Source: CAYYNP01 sp964472545 (GTDB taxonomy: Bacteria; Planctomycetota; Planctomycetia; Pirellulales; Thermoguttaceae). Taken from it: DNA of 64,000 bases. Shown piece by piece: positions 60,701-64,000 of the stretch. The stretch lies in assembly GCA_964472545.1 (NCBI GenBank), contig CAYYNP010000016.1:1-64000 (forward strand). The letters are read 5' to 3'. The notes beneath the pieces were generated by a model that saw only the letters and a list, made by a program, of their open reading frames with translations, did no database searches and was not told where the DNA came from. The position numbers and the translations under genes are program-made. The stretch's first letter is position 1. Every line of letters begins with the position of its first letter.

Positions 60701-62707
60701 GATGGCGTCCAGAACCGTCTCCTTGCCGGTGATCGGTAGGCGAACGATGTTGTCGCCCAGGTTGCCTCCCTCGGTAATGACGTAATAGACCTTGGAGTTG
60801 TAGGCCATCACGTTGACGGAGACCTCGGGCGATTGGAAATGCTCGGCCAGCTTCTTCTCCAGTGCGGCCTTGGCTTGGCCGACGGTCATGCCCGTTACGC
60901 TTACCAAGCCGTACTGGCGAAGGTTCACCGTGCCGTCCGGCCCGACCAGGTATTGGCCGGTGACCGGCTGCATGCTGGAGTGCCGGGCCACTTGGACCGC
61001 GACACTCGGTTCCTTCAAGACTCTCCCCAAGTGTTGATCGATCGCGAGTTTGACCTTCTCGATCGTCATCCCCTCCACCCGAACCGCTCCGTATGCCGCC
61101 CCAAAGTTCACCGTGCCCTCCGCCTCGACCAGGTAGGAGTTGGAGATGGGGTGCTCCACCAAGGTCCCCATCACGTCGATCCGGAGCACGTCGTAGGTCT
61201 GCACGTGATAGGGCGGTAGGGGGATCTGCTTGAGCATCTCGATCTGCAAGACGTCGGGCGGCTCGATGCGGTAGTCCGGCAGCGACTTCATGGCCCCTTC
61301 ATGGGCCGCCAGGGGCTCGGCATCCGATTTCCCGTTGATTTTCACCTCACCGTCGTCGTCGGTGATTGTGACTGTCGTCGTTTGCCCGTTCTTCTCGATG
61401 GTGATGACGATCCCCAGCGCGAAACCTGCACCCACGCCCAGCAACATCAGCCCGATGGCGATCGCGGTCAGCCTGCGGCGCCGCGGGGCGGTAAGCGGCT
61501 GCGGTCGAGATGCCGGTAGTTGGCTGGGGGACTTGTCGGCCGGCTGGCTCTGCTGCGCCCGATCGGCCAGCCCCGACAAATCGCACCCGTCGCAGATCGG
61601 CTCCAGCGCATCGGCCACTTCGGCGGGCGTGGCCGGCCGGCCGTCGGGGTCCTTGGCCAGCATGCGATCCAACAGGGCCGCCAAGGACGGCGGAACGTCG
61701 TCGCGAAACTGGCCGATCGGCGGCACCGGCTCGTGGACGTGGGCCGACATTTTCTCGAACGCCCCCCGGTAGTTTGGGCCGGCAAACGGGGCCCGGCCAC
61801 TGAGCAGTCTGTAGAGCGTGCAGCCGAGGCTGTAGACGTCGGCCCGAATGTCCACGTCGCGGCTGTCGGACGTCTGTTCCGGGGCCATGTAGTCGGCCGT
61901 GCCCATCGCCTGGCCGGTGCCGGTCATCTCTTCACCGGTGGCCGGTTCCAAGTGAAAGCGGGCCAGGCCCAGGTCGAGCAGTTTGACTTCCCCGCCGCGG
62001 GTCAACATCACGTTCGACGGCTTGACGTCGCGGTGGACCATCCCGTGCTCGTGGGCCGCTTGCAGCCCCACGGCCACTTGACGCACCAACTCACAGGCCT
62101 CGGCTACCGGCAAGGGGCCCAGGCGGCGGACCAACTCGGACAGATCCCATCCGTCGATGTACTCCATGACCAGAAACGGCGTGCCACCCGCCTCGCCGGC
62201 GTCGGTCGCCCGGACGATGTTGGCATGTTCCAGCCGGCCAACGGCCTTCATCTCGCGCTCGAACCGAGCGACGGCCGATTGGTCGGCCATGCGCTGCTTG
62301 GGCAAGACCTTCAGGGCGACAACCCGATCGAGCTTCGGGTGGCGTGCTTTGTAGACGGTGCCCATTCCCCCTCGGCCCAGTTGCTCCAACAATTCGTATT
62401 GCCCCAGGCTGCCCAGGCAGGACGGACCGGCCCTGCACTTGGACGCTCCAGGCGGCTGGCGCCCGAGACCTACCGCCCGAGCCAGCGCCTCGCGGCACTG
62501 TGGCTCTTGTGTCAGCCGGTCGACCGGCGCCGGCTGCCGGATCCGGCCAATCAGGGTGTCAGACTCGCTTTCCAAGGCCTGGATCGCCGTCTCGCAATCC
62601 GGGCAGACCTCCACGTGCTCGACCAGGTGGTCCGCCTCTTCCTCGGGCAGTGTGCCGAACAACAGGGCGGCGAGCCGTTCACGTTCCGGACAATCGGCGA
62701 CGGACAT
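57719..62707 (-). CDS. Chimeric Ser/Thr kinase with envelope-machine domains
   Basis: The start ATG 62707 has AAGGGAGA upstream; the frame to 62977 is not used. In the 1662 residues I see a zinc anti-sigma-like motif H31xxxC35xxC38, then a complete kinase (about 103-375; GRGGMG 111-116, K133, HRDVKPSN 225-232, DLG 245, APE 275) and a membrane span (about 412-434). Outside follow two Wza-type export units and an SLBB (about 478-735), a SAF/CpaB-like part (about 789-965), a vestige like TIGR03067 (IQGTWEVV), a second SLBB (about 995-1085), an ExbD/TolR-like part (about 1086-1152), a FliF-like ring body (about 1203-1515), and a SecD P1-like end (about 1525-1655). Kinase and motifs are secure; extracytoplasmic assignments are by eye. 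Confidence 0.8.
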   Translation of the reverse strand: MSVADCPERERLAALLFGTLPEEEADHLVEHVEVCPDCETAIQALESESDTLIGRIRQPAPVDRLTQEPQCREALARAVGLGRQPPGASKCRAGPSCLGSLGQYELLEQLGRGGMGTVYKARHPKLDRVVALKVLPKQRMADQSAVARFEREMKAVGRLEHANIVRATDAGEAGGTPFLVMEYIDGWDLSELVRRLGPLPVAEACELVRQVAVGLQAAHEHGMVHRDVKPSNVMLTRGGEVKLLDLGLARFHLEPATGEEMTGTGQAMGTADYMAPEQTSDSRDVDIRADVYSLGCTLYRLLSGRAPFAGPNYRGAFEKMSAHVHEPVPPIGQFRDDVPPSLAALLDRMLAKDPDGRPATPAEVADALEPICDGCDLSGLADRAQQSQPADKSPSQLPASRPQPLTAPRRRRLTAIAIGLMLLGVGAGFALGIVITIEKNGQTTTVTITDDDGEVKINGKSDAEPLAAHEGAMKSLPDYRIEPPDVLQIEMLKQIPLPPYHVQTYDVLRIDVMGTLVEHPISNSYLVEAEGTVNFGAAYGAVRVEGMTIEKVKLAIDQHLGRVLKEPSVAVQVARHSSMQPVTGQYLVGPDGTVNLRQYGLVSVTGMTVGQAKAALEKKLAEHFQSPEVSVNVMAYNSKVYYVITEGGNLGDNIVRLPITGKETVLDAISAIGGLSQISSKRIWIARPTPGDSRGELILRVDWNAITRGANTATNFQVMPGDRIYISLREAKAGEAASPAKSEAGMLSWDTFDAETFTFEGGATLSAGTASAVAGYNERPRAVVPASDAIAILVAREHIPADTALTPELLVLEVWPKDKVPNGVLTRVEEITDRRTRVGIHAGDPIAEKYLLAAEWLSFEPPVPTIPEGYRAVSVTVDATDGDQLKVSPGDRVDVLIVPFEDGTVKSPARTVLEDVKVFSARWATLLNVAPPVRVKNVSLLLTPEQAEKLRLATEQGKLRIVPRALQEDARSDLKPIQGTWEVVRATHSAQRAPRHVYVLGEVATPGQFELGGPTTVLQAIAMADSWNDGSHLRQVVVRRCGDDRQLIVMLLDLEAALHGNQPCPAGEIRLSDSDTVIVPKSPILVSDGTMWLDGKKHDTAALVEVLQTRLKERPGTSIQLRCSPEVPFKIVTGLMNTLKEAGATDISFAVRPRQEAARLDFRIAPVRADEGQPGLDEALIRRYNDRLKTHGPRRDAADEASVDLLSGLPIATADLPAVEAALAAAGLHDYKILGGTIRVPREKEAACMAALADANALPSSLDKLRESVRQRYEQLNSEQLKIAKQKALSLTITSMRGIEWAAVLYDTELPPGPGRDKVTTATVSVKAADDAQLDRTQVSAIRSMVAGAIEGLKPEQVTVTDLNGPTYHDDPGSREGTADGPNVRLKRVYEQQWKAKIQEALAYVPDVNVTVSVELDVPAELDAGLEPDVRVTPLTPRSIAVSVNVPRSYLEQVWQTRNPSAEGAARSVPSREALDTLQEEETDKIRKSVATLLPSAEDADPVELVSVNVFDEAGGPADDSFAWFELKSVPSEDLITATYQNRRYVLLSNSPAEVMLSGSEGRRTWGLRGVSQRVRTAGGPPVQPKIAAAFDQPGTVLFAAFTEAHVGGHLAVLVDDRVVCIPKVMTKMGGEVEITGISDEQESQRLVRALQAGMVRPTDGP

Positions 62708-62853
62708 CAATTGTCTCCCTTTTGACAGAGTCTCACCGGCACGTCGGGTTTCATCGGCACGTTGGGCGAGAGGCATAACTTCCCCTCTATTGGTAACAAC
62801 GCCAGGGCGCAACGCGGGCGCCCGAGAATCTAAGAGTTGCCGGTGGCTGCCCC

Positions 62854-63477
62854 CTACTGCAATTCCCGTCGGAGCCGGCACAGCACGCGGTATTTGGCCT
62901 GGCGGACGGCGCTCTTGGTCATGCCCAAATCGGCCGCGATCTCGGCCGAAGTATGGCCCCGGACGGTCATTCGCCAAAATGCCTCCCAGGTCGAGTCCTC
63001 GAACTCACCGCGAATCCCTTCCATGGCGCGATGGACCAGGCCGACCTCCGCAGAGTCGTCGCCGGAGAGACCGGAGGCCGAACGTCCGGGCTGGGACTCA
63101 GACTGGGGCTCGGACTGGGGCAACTCGGCCAACTGCCGCTGCATGTCGGTGCCGCCGACGGCGCCGGGAGATCCGGCCCGAGCCCGAAAATGGTCGTGGA
63201 TCTTGTTTCGGCATATCGTCCACAACCAGCCCCGGAAGCTGTCGTCTTGCCCGCTCCGCCGAAAGCCGGCGATATGCGTGGCCACGCTGCGAAACACTTC
63301 CTGGACCACGTCGGTTGCGTCGGCTGCCTGCAGGCCGCTCTGCCGACACCAACCGTAGACGAGCGGGCCGTAGAGATGAACCAAGCGATCCCAGGCCTCA
63401 GCATGGCCCGCCCTTACCCGCTCTAGCAGGCTGGACGAAATCGATCCGGGCCCCGTATCGGCGATCGATTCTTCCAT
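62854..63477 (-). CDS. ECF sigma factor paired with the chimeric kinase
   Basis: A 207-residue ECF sigma factor. ATG 63477 (MEESIADTG) with GAGG upstream is preferred to the 26-codon extension. Region 2 is AWDRLVHLYGPLVYGWCRQSGLQAADATDVVQEVFRSVATHIAGFRRSGQDDSFRGWLWTICRNKI and region 4 contains WEAFWRMTVRGHTSAEIAADLGMTKSAVRQAKYRVLCRLRREL. ECF factors of this type are known in planctomycetes next to Ser/Thr kinases in place of an anti-sigma gene. The kinase gene begins 146 bases downstream, and its N-terminal HxxxCxxC motif could itself bind the sigma factor. Confidence 0.85.
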   Translation of the reverse strand: MEESIADTGPGSISSSLLERVRAGHAEAWDRLVHLYGPLVYGWCRQSGLQAADATDVVQEVFRSVATHIAGFRRSGQDDSFRGWLWTICRNKIHDHFRARAGSPGAVGGTDMQRQLAELPQSEPQSESQPGRSASGLSGDDSAEVGLVHRAMEGIRGEFEDSTWEAFWRMTVRGHTSAEIAADLGMTKSAVRQAKYRVLCRLRRELQ

Positions 63478-63589
63478 AGCCAACCTCAGTGCACAGCCCG
63501 AACCGGGCGAAGATCGCCGGCCATTACGCTGCCTACTGGCAATGCTGAAAGACACGGGTCGAAACGTCCGACGCAGCCACGCAGGTTAG

Positions 63590-64000
63590 CAGTCCAACGA
63601 GCAACGGTCAATCAGCGAGCAGCCGGAACGGCCCGAAACGAGTCTGTTGGTCCAAGACGATGTGTTCTACTTCGGCAACTCGACGTCCAACACCCAAGTG
63701 ACGACAACCGACTTGCTGTTGGCCCGGAACGACCCCCGGAACTTCCTCAACCCGGCACCGATCAAGTTCGACTTCGACTGCAACCGCGACCAACGGGTCA
63801 ATGTAACCGACGTGCTGCTGGCGCGGAACAACGCCACGAACTTCTTGACGGCGCTGAAGTTGATCGATCTGTCGGGCGAGGGAGCGGGGGAACGCACCCA
63901 GTTCTCGCAACCCGCAGGCGCGGCGGCTAGTTGGCTTCACGAGTCCGACCCGGCCAGTACGAGTGCCCGTCGACCTGAGAAGTCCGACTCAGCCGCCGAG
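63590..64000 (+). pseudogene. Orphan dockerin-containing fragment, open to window end
   Basis: A frame open from just after a TAG (63587-63589) to the window edge encodes VFYFGNSTS ... VTTTDLLLARNDPRNFLNPAP ... DCNRDQRVNVTDVLLARNN, closely matching the dockerin of the protein at 56354-57457 in both residues and bases. It has no ATG; GTG 63662 and TTG 63647 are possible but have no ribosome site. The N-terminal signal and LExR motif are missing. It is therefore most likely the 3' remnant of a duplicated dockerin gene, or a gene broken upstream. It continues beyond the window with a polar tail. Confidence 0.6.

Overview
The window is GC-rich bacterial DNA that reads as a planctomycete, most like the Pirellulales. 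The reasons are an N-terminal LExRxxxS-type planctomycete extracellular motif, dockerin-type proteins, an ECF sigma factor beside a Ser/Thr kinase, an exported PQQ propeller protein, Pro/Ala-rich low-complexity insertions and abundant intergenic palindromes. No rRNA, tRNA, CRISPR array or intact insertion sequence was seen. Many starts differ from the longest open frame; they were set from Shine-Dalgarno sites, stop/start overlaps and conserved domain starts.

Layout. 1-10.3 kb: flhA, an LRR lipoprotein, a DegT-type aminotransferase with an unknown alpha-toroid-like protein, an M20 peptidase, a divergent ClpS and mtaB. 10.3-11.4 kb: a small gene plus nucleotidyltransferase pair that looks like a toxin-antitoxin module, and a tiny membrane protein, bracketed by inverted copies of one hairpin. 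11.5-21.3 kb: a minus-strand biosynthetic cluster of four B12-binding-type radical SAM proteins, a membrane protein, two GNAT-like proteins and a GH3-type acyl-adenylating enzyme. 21.5-29.5 kb: a secreted double alpha/beta hydrolase, a secreted methyltransferase-PQQ fusion, a histidine kinase whose receiver lacks the phospho-acceptor Asp, and a UxaA-family dehydratase. 29.5-35 kb: an ECF sigma factor coupled to a 1002-residue membrane anti-sigma-like protein, then two unknown genes. 35-46 kb: Tex with a large disordered insertion, small proteins, a primary-type sigma factor and an acyl-CoA synthetase-GNAT fusion. 46-56 kb: a solenoid-like repeat protein, a phage-type gene, a two-gene operon ending in a predicted HNH-type polymorphic toxin, and a eukaryote-like PPX1/prune phosphohydrolase. 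56-64 kb: a dockerin protein, a 1662-residue chimeric kinase with its ECF sigma factor, and an orphan dockerin fragment.

The most striking object is the ECF-kinase unit at 57.7-63.5 kb. The kinase starts with an HxxxCxxC zinc anti-sigma-like motif, continues with a complete kinase domain and one membrane span, and then carries about 1200 extracytoplasmic residues. By eye these are a chain of domains from envelope-spanning machines: Wza-type polysaccharide export, CpaB/SAF, SLBB, ExbD/TolR, the FliF ring body and the SecD P1 head. I know of no described protein with this plan. Second in interest is the radical SAM/GH3/GNAT cluster.

A third theme is palindromic elements at gene 3' ends. At least two supply the stop codon of the gene they follow, two members of one family keep pairing arms although their sequences have diverged, and one appears to be translated inside the GH3 gene.
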